From: Girardinichthys multiradiatus
Taxonomy: Eukaryota; Chordata; Actinopteri; Cyprinodontiformes; Goodeidae
Reading direction: 5' to 3'
NCBI RefSeq assembly: GCF_021462225.1
Contig: NC_061795.1
Coordinates: 50,832,880 to 50,896,879, forward strand
DNA length: 64,000 bases
A program made the translations under genes and the position numbers. Below, in pieces: positions 48,589 through 60,689 of this stretch. Each line of letters opens with the position of its first letter. Position 1 is the first letter of the stretch. The notes beneath the pieces were generated by a model. It worked only from the letters and a program-made list of their open reading frames with translations, was not told the DNA's origin and made no database searches.

Positions 48589-49622
48589 CAGTTAACCGTT
48601 TAAAACAGTTTTTGTTATTTGTCTCTTTCAGTCAACTAGCAAATGTTCTTTGATGTTTCATAAAATGTGAAGACATTTGGCTGCAGCTGGGGATTCAGCT
48701 GGCCTGATGGTGAAAGAGCCTGAGTAGTTGGGTTCTTTGAAAAGCTCTCACTGACGGTTGTCCCATAAGGGTCGCAGCTCTTCCACGCTGCCCTAAAAAA
48801 GACAGTGAGAGTAAACTGGTGTTAATAGAGAGAGAATGAAAGGACTTGGACTGTGTTCTTGTAAATAATTGCATTCATTGTCCTCTGCCAGTGTTGGTTA
48901 TGGTCACAAGCTGTTTAGTAGGCCCCTGTCTGTCTGGTGCTCACCGTGAGCCCAGTGTCAGCCACTTGGCCCCTGAGGGGAACAACTTGTGCCAGGTATA
49001 AAGATGCCAGCTTCCTGACCCAATGGCCCTGCATCTGATGTGCCCACGCCAGGAGCAGGCCGTCCCTGTGCCAGCCCAGAGATTCAGGGCCTGCTGTGCG
49101 CATGCTGGTCATCTGTTAAATAAAGCCGGTTCAAAGAGCACATTCTTGCCCCCACCCCTGATGGTGAAACTGAAAGCTCTGTTGCTTGTAGTGTCAAAGC
49201 ACCAGATTGTTTCATTTTATTGCTTAGTCTTTATCTTTCCTGGCTTTGCTGCAATCTGATTGGATGCAGCTTGTTAATGGGTTCGGCTGCTTGCTGTGGG
49301 AACAGTAGATGGCCTATTTGGACCAGATTACCTGAACGCCTTATCTTAAATGTAGAACTCAGTCCAAGTGCTCAGATGTTTCAAGAAAGCTGAGAATGTG
49401 ATGCGGAATGATTTGGCTTATTTGGCCGTTAACACCCACTTATTCTTCAAACTTGAAAATCCAGGTTGGGAGGGACTTCCTCCACTTATAATATTTTATC
49501 TGAACAAACGACCCTTTGAGTCTGAAATTTAAAGAGACTGAGTGCGATTACAGAGAGATGTGAACTGTCTTACTCGGCATTAGCTGCAGAAACTACATTG
49601 TTTCAGAAACTCCTTATAGAGC
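48589..49622. other. No gene supported
   Basis: 48900-49130 is more GC-rich, with short frames on both strands and an AATAAA at 49119. No domains recognised. Confidence 0.4.
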
Positions 49623-49627
49623 TCAAG

Positions 49628-50759
49628 TGTCGGGGCTGGAGTTTCTGTTGTATGTTTTTGTCTGTGTTTTTGACTCCTAGTAGGCGCTACTGCTCAGCAG
49701 TGGTGGAGACAGGTGTTTTCCATCTCGGTGATTGAGTCCTAGAGTACTTAAGCAGGAAGCAGCCAGCATCTCGTCGCTCGAGTATTAGCCTTTGTGGTAG
49801 CTACTCAGCCAGCCTCGTATTAATTAAGTTTATGTGTACTTTGCCTTCGACAACGTTTAACTTGTTCTTTGTTCTTCTTAGTGAACTGAACCGGTGACTA
49901 CCTGGAGGTTACCCAGGCTGGCCCCGGTGGCTTCGTTCAAACACTAACTACGTTTTCAAGGACCTTCCAAGGATTATACCGGCAACTACCTGGAGGTTAC
50001 CCAGGTTGGCCCCGGTGGCTTCGTTCAAACACTAACTACGTTTTCAAGGACCTTCCAAGGATTATACCGGCAACTACCTGGAGGTTACCCAGGCTGGCCC
50101 CGGTGGCTTCGTTCAAACACTAACTACGTTTTCAAGGACCTTCCAAGGATTATACCGGCGACTACCTGGAGGTTACCCAGGTTGGCCCCGGTGGCTTCGT
50201 TCAAACACTAACTACGTTTTCAAGGACCTTCCAAGGATTATACCGGCAACTACCTGGAGGTTACCCAGGTTGGCCCCGGTGGCTTCGTTTCGCACTAGCC
50301 TCGCTCCTAGGATCTCCCCAGGAAGGATCTTCCACACACACCTACCCGACGCCGAACTCTGGAACTTCCCCGGCTGGCTGCTTCCAGACCCGGATTCAAC
50401 AGAGACCATTCTACCTAACCTGTCCACCCTCCACCTCTCCGCTGACGCTTCGCCTGCACCCCAAGCTCTAACCCAAGTAACTAAGAAATCATTGGACTTA
50501 CCATTGTCTCCATATTCACTTCTTCTTCAGTCCGAATTCCTCTCCTCCTGGCGGATTGCCTACTCCCTCCTAGTAAGAGACATTTCACATTTAAGTTCTG
50601 GTTTCGTTTGCTGTGCCACTTACCGGTCGTTTTTCCTTACAGTTGTTCCTGCACACCATACCGATCCATTCTCCTTAAATAAACCTTTTTCAAACTTGTA
50701 CCCGTTTCCCTTGAGCGTGATTCTGCATGTGGGTCAGAGCCATACGTAACACTATGACA
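49628..50759 (+). mobile_element. Solo LTR, 1,132 bp, with internal minisatellite
   Basis: Starts TGTCGGGG and ends CTATGACA, so the termini are inverted TGTC/GACA. It is flanked by a perfect 5-bp duplication TCAAG (49623-49627 and 50760-50764). A TACTTAAGC box near 49745 and an AATAAA near 50679 give the expected U3-R-U5 order. An 88-bp tandem array sits at 49891-50290. The 159-codon frame 50270-50749 lies wholly within the LTR and has no domain. No adjacent gag-pol, so it is a solo LTR. The 5-bp duplication fits Gypsy-type or ERV-type integration. Confidence 0.9.
49891..50290. repeat. 88-bp tandem repeat, four and a half units
   Basis: Units start at 49891, 49979, 50067, 50155 and 50243 with an exact 88-bp period. 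Each contains ACTACCTGGAGGTTACCCAG, GGCCCCGGTGGCTTCG and GACCTTCCAAGGATTATACC. Units differ at a handful of sites (GTGAC/GCAAC/GCGAC and CAGGC/CAGGT). The last unit is cut short at GGCTTCGTT. Confidence 0.97.
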
Positions 50760-50764
50760 TCAAG

Positions 50765-51750
50765 AGGCTGTCAGTGGACTGTAATACAAGATGCAATACC
50801 AACAAGAATTAGGAAGGATTGTCTAGAGGGTTTTCTGCATTCTTCATATATTCTTTGTGACAGTTAGAAGCCTTGCAGACTATTTGCTTCTGAAATCAGA
50901 TTTACAAGAAGAAGCCTGGGAACTTACTCTGGCTAACACAGCATCTTCTGCAGCCTGAAATGATGACATCATGTGTGTGGGGCTCTGGTGATACTACCAT
51001 GCACCTCCTTCAATGTTCAGGCTCTGACTGGAACATACAAGCTGAACTGGGGAATGGAAGCCAGATGCTCTCAGGTCTCTTTCTCGCTGTCTAAATGGCT
51101 CTTTTCCTCCTTCATCTAGATGGGTTTAGGAGACATTAACTAAGGAGAGGGGGTGTCTTATTTTACTGTACCGTGAATGCCATAAAGTAAAAGCAGGCCT
51201 CTGTGACAAAGTAGAAATTAATTTAATGTGCCCCAGACCTTGAGGTTTGATTTGCAGCCTCATTCAGCCCAGTACAGCTAACCACATATTGAGAATACAG
51301 GATGTTATGGTATTTTGTCGTAAAATAACCTGACATCACGCTGCATGGAAACACATTTCATATGTTGTTTGACATCAGGAGAACTCCAGCTTTGCATTGA
51401 TTTTGTTCCTCTTCAACACTAACCCTATAGTACTTCACTGGGTACTGTATATTAAGTATCTGTGGGATAGTTCTGACAAAAGTGGAATTTCTAACCCAGC
51501 AACAGTAATTTGATGTAAACTTTACACTTCATATGACTTTTAACTTCACTGTGATGCAGATACCATAGTATTCATGTTTATTGCAAAGATAATTGTAGGT
51601 GGGGAATGTTTTACCAGGTTTGACTGAGATCAGTCATTCCAACACACTTCAACAGAGATCAAAGCACGGAGGGAACAAAAACCTCTCAGTTGACAGGTAG
51701 TTAAACTGGAAGTACAAAACACCCACCCACGCACAATCAGTTTCCCAGCT
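50765..51750. other. No gene supported
   Basis: No recognisable frame or element. Confidence 0.45.
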
Positions 51751-51751
51751 A

Positions 51752-52403
51752 GTGTGGGAAGGTCCTGAAAGATGTGAAACCCAACCCATGTTATGTGATG
51801 GTTTTGATCATGTGTTTGACATCCTGAAGTCTGTGGATGGTTTGGAAAATAGAGATAAGGATTTCATTTTGTCAGTTGCACAGACAGTGTGTCGACATCG
51901 TAACATCATCAGAAACAAACACAACAACAGATATACAGGGAGTGTAAGGTTGGTGAATGCATTTGCACTGATTCCACAATCATTTAAATCTAAGACTGTT
52001 GAGTTTGATTATGTTTGGATTCAGTTTTGCATTGCAGCATAATGAACTACAAATCAGATATGTAGTTTATTTTACTCACCATAGCTACTTCAGCTCCACC
52101 AACAAGCTGCTGTGCTTTTCTAGACTTCTCCGATGCCTCTTCCAACAAGGTAGACCTGGAGCACGGTGGAGGAAGGCTTGCTCTCCAGACAACAGCAGGT
52201 GGACATTGCCAAACTGCTTAAATTTAGCAGAAGATGAAGCTCTAGGAGAGACCTTTTGCATGATACACCAGAACAGCAGTAGGGAGCATCAGACATCATG
52301 CTGCACTTACTGGCACCATCTTCTCAAACAGTTTACATTAAATGCTGAAGCACAACAAGATACATTTTTCTCAACATCAACTAATAAACCTGCTAAAAGG
52401 TAA
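51752..52403 (+). other. Two unrecognised overlapping open frames
   Basis: Frame 1 (51752-52042, 96 codons) contains MLCDGFDHVFDILKSVDGLE and DFILSVAQTVCRHRNIIRNK, with composition and residue mix that look coding. Frame 2 (51999-52403, 134 codons) is Cys/Trp-containing and has GRPGARWRKAC and WTLPNCLNLAEDEALGETF. I recognise no family. They overlap in different frames, so they could be two parts of one old processed or transposon-derived gene, or chance. Weak support. Confidence 0.2.
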
Positions 52404-53059
52404 ACAGCCGTGCTATCATTGCTATGCAGCATTGTATATTCCTTGAAATGTGAAAAAAAACAACTCAGATTTGTATATTAGCATATTGTGTGGCTGTATT
52501 TTGTACATTTTGTACATTGGCAGCTTGCCCACATAGATTTACTAAATAACAGCATATTAGCTTTATGTAACATGTAAAAGCTGTTTGTAGTCATATCACG
52601 GTAGGGGCCCTTTTTTTTTTTGCTATCTTCCTCCATCTTTTCATAATTTATATCATTTCTTGCTACTGATTCACACACATGCATCACGTTTCAAGTGATC
52701 TTCTACCAAACAGATATCGCGGAAGAAAGTCAATGTGTTTAAATGGCCAAGGCCCATTTTCACCTCAAATCAATAAAAAACTGGGGTGACAAGATTATGT
52801 TGGGAGACCAAGATTAATGCAACTAGTTTTACAGGCCAAATAAATAATATCCTATAATGTTTTTTAATATCTTTTTGTAAAACAGCCATGATTAACATAT
52901 ATGACAATCTGTATTTATAGAATTTTTTGAACATTGTGCAAAGGCTAGAAGACCTAAATCACCCCCTGGAACATCCCCCCAACAAGTGAGAGGAATTTGT
53001 TGGTCCTCCTCCACTTGGTTTTCTGAAGGGAAGGCAGACTGCTGTTTTAAATTATCTTA
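52404..53059. other. No gene supported
   Basis: AT-rich, with a T run near 52611-52621. No gene. Confidence 0.45.
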
Positions 53060-53540
53060 TAGATCACATTACCCTTCATCTTTAGATACCTCCAACAGAA
53101 TGTTGGAGGTATCTAAGGAATGTGTCCTTGGTAAGATTTTACTCTGCTGGAGAGTTTCAAATGATGCTAGGGTACCATCTATGAATTGATCATTCCCAAG
53201 GACCCAACTGCTATCGTGCCACACCTGAAATGCTTCATCAGTCTGGGAGGGACGGAAGAAGGGATGTGTGCCAGTGGAGGCATGTAGTACTGGAACCAAA
53301 ATGTTTTCTGATCAGACAACATATATGGAGAGAGCTCCATGCTTGGCAGTACCACCTGTATGGGGGTTGCATAGAGTAGATATTGGACAGGCTGCAGGGT
53401 AAGAAACGGTTTCCATGTGAGCCCATAAAGGAACATTTTCCCCCTTTAGTGTTGTAAGGCAATTTCGCGATATTGGCTGCCCAGTGATAATACAGAAAAT
53501 TAGGCAACCCTAACCCACCATTTTGCCCGGGCATTTATAA
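53060..53540 (-). pseudogene. L1-type LINE ORF2 C-terminal fragment
   Basis: The minus-strand frame 53534-53238 begins MPGQNGGLGLPNFLYYHWAA, the G.GLALPN...YYWAA motif that follows the RT domain in L1/Tx1 LINEs. A neighbouring frame (53299-53069) continues with SQTDEAFQVWHDSS and INDQFIDGTLASFETL-like sequence typical further downstream. At least one frameshift separates the two. The RT and endonuclease domains are absent. The 3' side ends in a perfect hairpin at 53082-53116. Confidence 0.75.
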
Positions 53541-56367
53541 TGTTTTTTTTTACAAAAATCTAAAATTCAAAGTATGCACCTCTCTCCACCAGGTTATAGC
53601 CAGGTTTCCTGAGGAACTAGCTACATTTTGTATTTGTTTGCGTTTTGTCATAGAAACACAAATCTTTTGATTTAAATGAAAGAATGAATGCATATGTAGC
53701 CAGACTGAAACAATAAAAACAGAGGATTTGTTACACAGTAATAATAAATCATGATTATTTGCAATGGTCTGAAACAACTGGACCTTTTTAATGTTTTATC
53801 ATGTTTTGTAGCAATTTTATTTAGATTGATGAGACACTGGCAAACCTCTAGAAATTTCAGAACAATATTTAGTGTTTATTTGATATTTAGTCCAGAAATG
53901 CTCAGGAGCATAAAATTCATTTCTTCTTTTCAGAAACACACATGCTGGTGGCCTCATCTGAAAACCTGATATTGACAGCAACAACTTTCATGAACATTTA
54001 ATCATTAATCACATGCAAGACTATTGCATTTTCACATGTCTGCTGTCAGCTACTAACTGATCTTCACTCTCGGGTTTCGGGGTCTGATTTCCTCAGTCAG
54101 AACTAATTAAAAGCTTCAGAAAGTAGATGATAAGAAGATGGGGTCCAACACAACCTTTCCTCATCGTTCTGTGTAAAACCCCATTTTAGGACTGTAAGGG
54201 TCCACAGTAATGTCTGTTTAGAATGTTCCTTGGTCAGCCGTATTTTCAGTATTTAATATTAGCAGGGTAAAACTAATTTTGAGGAGGAACTCTGGTACAT
54301 GTTTCCACTAAACTCAGAACATGTTCAAAATTCTTGTTTCCAGCATTGCCTCCAGTCTGCTTCTATGAAGACTCCTATGATGTTAGTGGTAGTTTTGGTT
54401 TGGCCCGATCCGTTTTTATTTTTCTGTTAATGAAGGACTGATGGCATGCTGCATGCAGCTGGCTTTGCACTGTACTTGACTTCAGAATAGTTATGCTAAC
54501 AGTCTGATGTTTGTAATTCAAGTGAGGGTTTAAGTTGCACTGAATGAGCTGCATACCTTGCAATGGTTTTTTTCGATTCAACTTTCTTTCTCCATCATCA
54601 CTCTAGTCAGCTGAGAAACTGTGATGCTCCCAAACATCAGATTTAATGATTGTTAATCCTTAAGGTCCATTTGTCTGTGTTCTCCAAGCATTTTGGTTTT
54701 GGTGTCATTTCATAGTGTTCTGCACAAACATAATCAGCATTTATACTTTTAAAACAACTTTACATTCTTTTGGGACTTGCACAGGCCGAACCTAAAGGTC
54801 CATATCAGACAGTTTCAATAAGAATACATGTTTCGTTACAACCAAAGAATATTTAAAAAGTCAAAATACAATTTATATGATTTAAACCTGCTAAATTTAA
54901 CACTTCATTGTATAACACACCTGCATTACACCCTCTATAGCTTTTTAATGAGTATTTAACATGATTTTAGTGTATGCCACCTTCTGCTTTTGCTTTTTGT
55001 AAATTAAAGGTTTCAAAATATAAAAATGTTCATACCAGACAAAGATAATCTGAGTAAAAATAAAAAGCTGTGTTTATCTGATATAAAAGGTTATTTTAGT
55101 TTTGGAAAAACTGAAACAGAAGGAATCTTTTTACAGCGTTTTATTTTGTTTGATCTTTCGGTATGATTCCACTGTGTCTCTACAACCAGTTTTTAATTCA
55201 AGATTAAAAAGTAATAGTTTTGTGTCCCTGTCTTATATTTTCAATGAAGACGCACAGACCAGCGTGCCACACAGTCGACTCCACAGGATATTATTCAGTT
55301 AAGAGAAACATTGAAGTTTGCTGATTGGTAATGGCATCAGTATCACAGGGCATGCTAAAAATATTGCTGATGTTTTCAGTCTTAAAAGCAGAAGAAGCAT
55401 CTAAATGCAGAGATCAACACATGGTCCAATTACTACGCTTTCTCCACTTCCTTCTCATGATGCATTACTGTGTGCTTCCCTTTAACATCCGTTTGCCCCC
55501 ATGCACTGAAACCAGAAAATCAATCTGCTGCATTCAGGCTGTCAAACAAAGACGTAGAGCGTTGTGCCCCGTTTATGGGGTCAAATGTGATTAACACAAG
55601 AGCCAGCTGGGGCTGTTAGAAAGTACAGTCTCAATAAGTCACTGTTGGGTGCCCATAAGCCATAGACCCACACACACAAGCATATTTATATATATTTACA
55701 CACACACACACACACACATTTATCTATTCCATAAGCTTAATCAAAGACAGACTACTATCAGCACATCCTAAGAACACTTTGGGGTAGACGCCATCTAAAC
55801 CTGCCTCATCCCCTCCATGATATTGACTAATTGACCAGTTCAGTTGGATGTGCATGGAAATGAGGAGATGTGGAAATTATATGTGACTGCAGTTCTTCTT
55901 TGGGAGCCTTTAGGACACCACAACACTGGTAGCATAGGAGCACATGATGTGGAGCAGCTTGAACAAATCAGGTGCTGTGTGTTTTTTGGAGTGAAAGCCT
56001 CTGTTGCCTCATGACATCATAACAAACAAAGGGCCCTGGTTGACTTTGTTAAGATGAAAACTGCCAATTGGATCTGACGCAGCTTCCCAGTTCATTGTGG
56101 GATACTAGGAAGTACTGTGAGTCCTGTCTAATGAGTTTGAAGGCTGGAATATTCAAGTTAAACATGGATTTAGAGTTTTCAAATTACTTCAGTAGAAGTG
56201 AGATAAACGTCCTTTGTTGTTTCTTTATGATGTTTCATCATCTGAAAAGGTTTATCAGTTTTGAAGAACGAATGAATGAACTACAGAAGCCATCCTGAAG
56301 GAAGGTGAAAAATATTAAGGTAGCTAGAAAAGTCGCCCTGTGGCCTTCTGATCGACAACGAGACTTT
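53541..56367. other. No gene supported
   Basis: Frames here (53550-53777, 53751-53969, 54375-54581, 55102-55302, 55325-55594, 56068-56298) lack domains. A CA run lies at 55698-55719. Confidence 0.4.
55698..55719. repeat. (CA)n microsatellite, short
   Basis: Ten to eleven CA units after a TATA-rich stretch. Confidence 0.85.
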
Positions 56368-56368
56368 T

Positions 56369-56451
<83 letters not shown>

Positions 56452-56464
56452 GGTGGGTGTGTTG
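56369..56464. repeat. (GT)n and (GGGT)n microsatellite
   Basis: Roughly 36 GT units followed by four GGGT-type units. The Cys/Val and Thr/His frames read across it are artefacts. Confidence 0.95.
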
Positions 56465-56689
56465 GTCCAATGATATGCAGGGATCTTGAAATGGCACTGT
56501 GTGGCTGTGATGTCTTTATTATAGCAGATATCAAAATATTAGATGTATTTGCCTGCAGTGTTGGTAGTCTTGGTACAGGTATAGGTAGTCTTCCATGTTG
56601 AAATGTTCTCCAGTTTTCAGAGGTTGCTGAGTGCCCTCTTCTGCTTTCTCAGGCTCACACAAGGGTTTATCAAATACAGAAGGGGGGCT

Positions 56690-56690
56690 T

Positions 56691-56735
<45 letters not shown>
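56690..56735. repeat. (GT)n(GA)n compound microsatellite
   Basis: About 12 GT units immediately followed by about 10 GA units. Confidence 0.95.
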
Positions 56736-59209
56736 TTATAGATATTTCTGCATCAATGTGTTCATGCTTGTGTTTATGCTAGACTCCTTCTGTGCACTCG
56801 CGCCCAGGGACTTTGTCCTCTAATAGGTGTGCCAACCAGTCAGCTGAGAGACGGAGGAGGGAAAAAAGATCTAACGCGGGCCGTGGTGTTAGAACTGGGA
56901 CAAAGAGGAAAGAGAAATCCAGGGATAGCACTGCCGAATGCAGAAAAGTGGCGCTGGTGTTCTTTGAAGCTTGTTCTGAATGCTTGTGTACAGCAAACAT
57001 ATCAGGCACAAGTGAGATAAGTTAATGACAGGTGTGTTCTGGCCAGGTAGCACTGATTCGCTGTCTGTTTAATTTCATATCCAGATTATGAAGCTCAGAA
57101 TTAGTAAATCACTTTATTGGTATTGATTGTCTTTGTATTTGGGAATTAAACAGGTAAAAACATGATGATCAGATTTTGCATGATTTACATATTTCTGTCT
57201 TGTCTACAAACGTCTCATTAAAAGGGTGAAGTGGGATTTTTTTGTTAAGAGACAGATAAATGGGTGACTAGCAGACTCGCTGCCATGACACCCACATTAT
57301 TGACGCGGCAGAGCTGCTGATGACGCCGTCTTTCGGTAAAGTACAAACAGTGACAGCACTGGGCGACCTTAGCACTCTTTGAACCCAAATGAATTGCGGG
57401 TCTACCTGCAGCTGTTCAGAATGACCTTACCTCACAAAAATCAATCAGCACAAACATGCTGGGAAGCCCGGGGAATGGGATTGGTGTATCAGGAAAGCAT
57501 GTTCATCGAACTCTGTACGATGCCGTCTCTGTTGGTCTTGTCCAATGATGATGCAGGAAAAGCGAGTCATGTAATGTTTTTACACAAGTTATCTTTATCT
57601 CTCCTTCCATTACAAAGCAAGTTTTCCACTGATTCAGGATTGAACTGGACGGGCTGGACTAGTGGACTTGACCCAAAGGAGAAGTCTCACAAACACGTTA
57701 AGATGTTCTTTTCAATTGTACTTGTTAACCTGTGTTTCTGACCTCATATAATTGAAGCAGGATGATTTTGATTTAGGGAGCATCATGGACACAGAGGACC
57801 GCATGCTGCTTGTCTGCCAGGATGCCGCACCCATTTGGGCTCTGGGCAGGACACATTAACTGGCTGGCTGTCTGGCTGGCAGTCCTACCTAGCTGTCCAA
57901 GCTGTGGTCTTCAGCTTCACTGAATCTTTAATGTCTTTCTCTTTGTCTGCCTGCACTGTGAGCTTGTGTGTCACAGCACTGCTTGCTGAAATACATGTTG
58001 GTTATCTCCTTCTGGAAAAGCAGTGTCCTTGTTGCTGCATATAGCCCAGCTCTTGTGACCAGCTATTGATAAGCCTTATGTCTCCCGATAGCCGCCACGC
58101 TTTCAAGTCCCGGCACAAAACAGACGGCTGCCTTTTATGTTGTTTTCACAAGCCAAGGACAGACAAACCTCCTACAGGACCAAACTGGCTAATCAGTAAT
58201 GAATAACTTGCGGAGGCCAGCAGTCCCCTTCAGATGGGCTGCTTTTCACCTCTTCATCTTTTTCTGTTGAGCCTCTTATCCTGCACCTTTTTCCTCCTCA
58301 GAAATCTTTTTTGTTCCTACTTTTTACAGTCTCAGAAGTCTGAAACGTTTTTAATTATGTTTTCTTCAGCTAGCTTTCTTTCACAAATCACTTTTTTTTC
58401 TCACTGGCTCCGCCCCTTTCCTTTTAGAAATCGTTTTTTCTCATCTTTGATCATTTCTTTAATGAAGCCATTAATCAAATGCTGCTTATTTGTCCGGCTT
58501 GTTAATGAAAAATATGAAAGAATGGATCAGCATGTCTTCGGTCTGACACATGGTGTTCTGTTTAAACATTAGTACCACTATATGACTTTATTTAGAACTT
58601 GCCAAATAAAATTGATTAGGTGACAGAGATGGAACAAAAGAGGAATCCTCTTCTGCTGCCCTCACTGTGCTTCAGCTTTCTGAGCCAACAGCACAGGTTC
58701 CTTCCCAAACTGTACTCACAAGCACTCTGGCACTGCTGGCTCCTTGTTTGAAGACACATCTTCCTCGCCCCCTATTATTGCCCTAAGGCTGTATCAAAGT
58801 CTCTACAATCAGCGCTGCAGAGTCTTTCTCCACCTGCATCACACACTGCAGATGCTGCATTATTTAATACTTAAACAATAAATATCAGAGATTATCCTTC
58901 AGTTTCTAAGCGAGGATTAGTACATACTCTATGTTTTCAACTCTTATTCCTTATCCCATGCAATGGTTTTAAAATGGACTGCAGGGGTCCCCACATTTGA
59001 AAGGTTCTGATCATAAATCACAAAGACAACCTCAGATCCTGTAGACACAAACAGGTATCCACAGAGTTCATTTAAGAAAGTCTTTGTGATGGCATTCCCT
59101 TTTTGACACCTGTAGGTCTACAGAGGCTTTAGTCTTTTAAGTTGCCACACTAAGACAAGCAGGCGGAAAGGAAGGGTGTTTAAAATAAGAATATACTGCA
59201 TAGCAGCAG
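56736..59209. other. No gene supported
   Basis: The longest frames, 57379-57741 (120 codons) and 58234-58572 (112 codons, Phe/Leu-rich), have no recognisable domains. 57220-57370 is more GC-rich. No element found. Confidence 0.4.
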
Positions 59210-60209
59210 CAACAGCCAACTTTATTAGTTTATCTTTACTGGTACTGGGTTGGACTTTCTGCATTCAGAACCGCCCTAATTCTCAATGGCATAGAAAAGG
59301 TGTCAGAAACATTCTTCAGAGATTTTGGTCCATGTTGACCTTACAGCATCACACATTTGCTGCAAATCTGTCGACTGATCATGCATAATGAGAATCTCCT
59401 ATTCCACATCCCAAAGGTGTTCTGTTGGACTGAGATCTGGCGACTAAGGAGACCATTGGAGTCCAGAGAATTCCTTGTCATGTTCAAGAAACAAGTTTGA
59501 GATGATTTAAATGTTGTATACACCAACTTGTCATAATGACTGTTTGTAGTAGGACCAAAGTGCAGAGGAGTACTCCAGGAAACACAATGAATGAAGGTAA
59601 GTTGAGTTTTAAGTCTCGCCCAACGGAATCCAGACAGCCAGGTTACATGACCAGGAAACCAGTCCAGACACAACAGCAAATCATGGAAGACATGACTCAC
59701 AGAACTTAGCGAAAGGGGGGCGGCCCGGAGGTCGTTCCGTGTAGACACAGAGTCCAGAAGGACGATGACGGCACCAGAAGCCCCCCCGTTCTGGAGACCC
59801 AGAACCACAATGGACCCTGGCGAACAGTTCCGAAGCCACTGAGAACCTGGCAAGCTGTGCCCTGGAGATCTGCAGCGGAGGCCCACCAGGAACGGGGAGT
59901 GGAGGCCCGTCCGAGAGCCCCTCCGGGACAGGAACCAGAAGTGGATATTTTCTCACTGGATATTTTCGCTTTTGTAGGCCATCTTCTGAGGTATGGTTGT
60001 GAGTGAAAATCCCAGCAGATTACCAGGTTCTGAAATACTCAGACCAGTCTATCTGGTACCAACAAACATGCTGCATTCAGTCACCTTTCTTCCTCATCAT
60101 GATGCGCAGTTTGAACTTCAGTAAGTTGTCTTTAAGTTGCCATGTGATTGGCTAATTAAACTGAGTTAACAAGCATTGAAACAGGTGTACCTAATAAGGT
60201 GGACTGTTG
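59210..60209 (-). pseudogene. Tc1-like relic interrupted by a retroelement piece
   Basis: Second member of the family at 22.55 kb. The left end resembles CACTGGCCACTTTATTAG (ACAGCCAACTTTATTAG here) and the right end is GGTGTACCTAATAAGGTGG. The left part (59260-59515) matches the transposase C-terminal side on the minus strand (AGAGATTTTGGTCCATG, ATGCATAATGAGAATCTCC). The right part (about 59960-60150) matches the N-terminal side (GTGAGTGAAAATCCCAGCAG, CTGAAATACTCAGACCAG). The middle of the gene is replaced by unrelated GC-rich DNA. Confidence 0.82.
59533..59950 (-). mobile_element. GC-rich LTR-retroelement fragment nested in Tc1 relic
   Basis: Sharp jump in GC content. Read on the minus strand it ends ACAGTCATTATGACA, an LTR-like terminus. 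The word CGTCCTTCTGGACTCTGTGT resembles CCGTCCTTCTGAACTCTGTT in the 5.2-6.4 kb relic, so the two are probably related retroelement 3' ends. The 181-codon minus frame over it (59886-59341) runs into Tc1 sequence and is not a gene. Confidence 0.5.
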
Positions 60210-60399
60210 GTGTATATATTAGCAACCTAATACCAAATATTGTTTGCATGAGCAGCAGGACCCGGATCATATTGAGTGCTGCTAATGTTAAAATTCATCA
60301 ATTTTGATTGAAGCAAAGCTGACACTTGTTTCATGAGGGAATTTCTGCTTGTTTCTTCACAGGAAATAAAGGGAGCAGTATGTATATGTGTATATATAT

Positions 60400-60685
60400 A
60401 TATATATACAGCTCTTTTATTTTTTTTTCTACAAGGAAAACAGAAAGGCAGGTTGCAAATATGCTAATTTAGTGTTCAATGTGTCCATCAGCCTGGGGGA
60501 AGAAACTGTCTCTGTGGCGGCTGGTTTCAGCAGACAGCGCTCTGTAGCGCCTCCTGAAGGTAAAAGCCTAAACAGTTAGTGTACAGGATGTGTGGAGTCT
60601 GCAGAGATGTTAGCTGCTCTTCCCCTGACCCTAGACTTGTGTAAGTCCTGGATGGAAGAAAGGTCAGCGCTATTTCACAGACGGG
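60400..60685 (-). pseudogene. LINE reverse transcriptase C-terminal fragment
   Basis: The minus strand reads ADLSSIQDLHKSRVRGRAAN, then, after a stop, LFRLLPSGG and a frame change to the FFPQA-type end (GAAGAAACTGTCTCTGTGGC in plus sense). This is the ORF end of a common fish LINE, the one whose 3' tail also appears at 18.9 kb. The copy is decayed, and the Gypsy LTR starts just to its right. Confidence 0.6.
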
Positions 60686-60689
60686 TCCG

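Noticed and set aside
49891..50290. CRISPR array
   Set aside because: The 88-bp units are directly adjacent without spacers and lie in a vertebrate LTR.
50270..50749. 159-codon frame
   Set aside because: It lies entirely within the solo LTR, starts in the last tandem unit and has no domain. LTR codon-like openness is probably chance.
56238..56601. Poly-Cys/Val and poly-Thr/His frames
   Set aside because: Both are translations of the GT microsatellite on opposite strands.
59341..59886. 181-codon minus-strand frame
   Set aside because: Crosses the junction between the nested GC-rich retroelement piece and the Tc1 relic, so it is a chance fusion of two elements.
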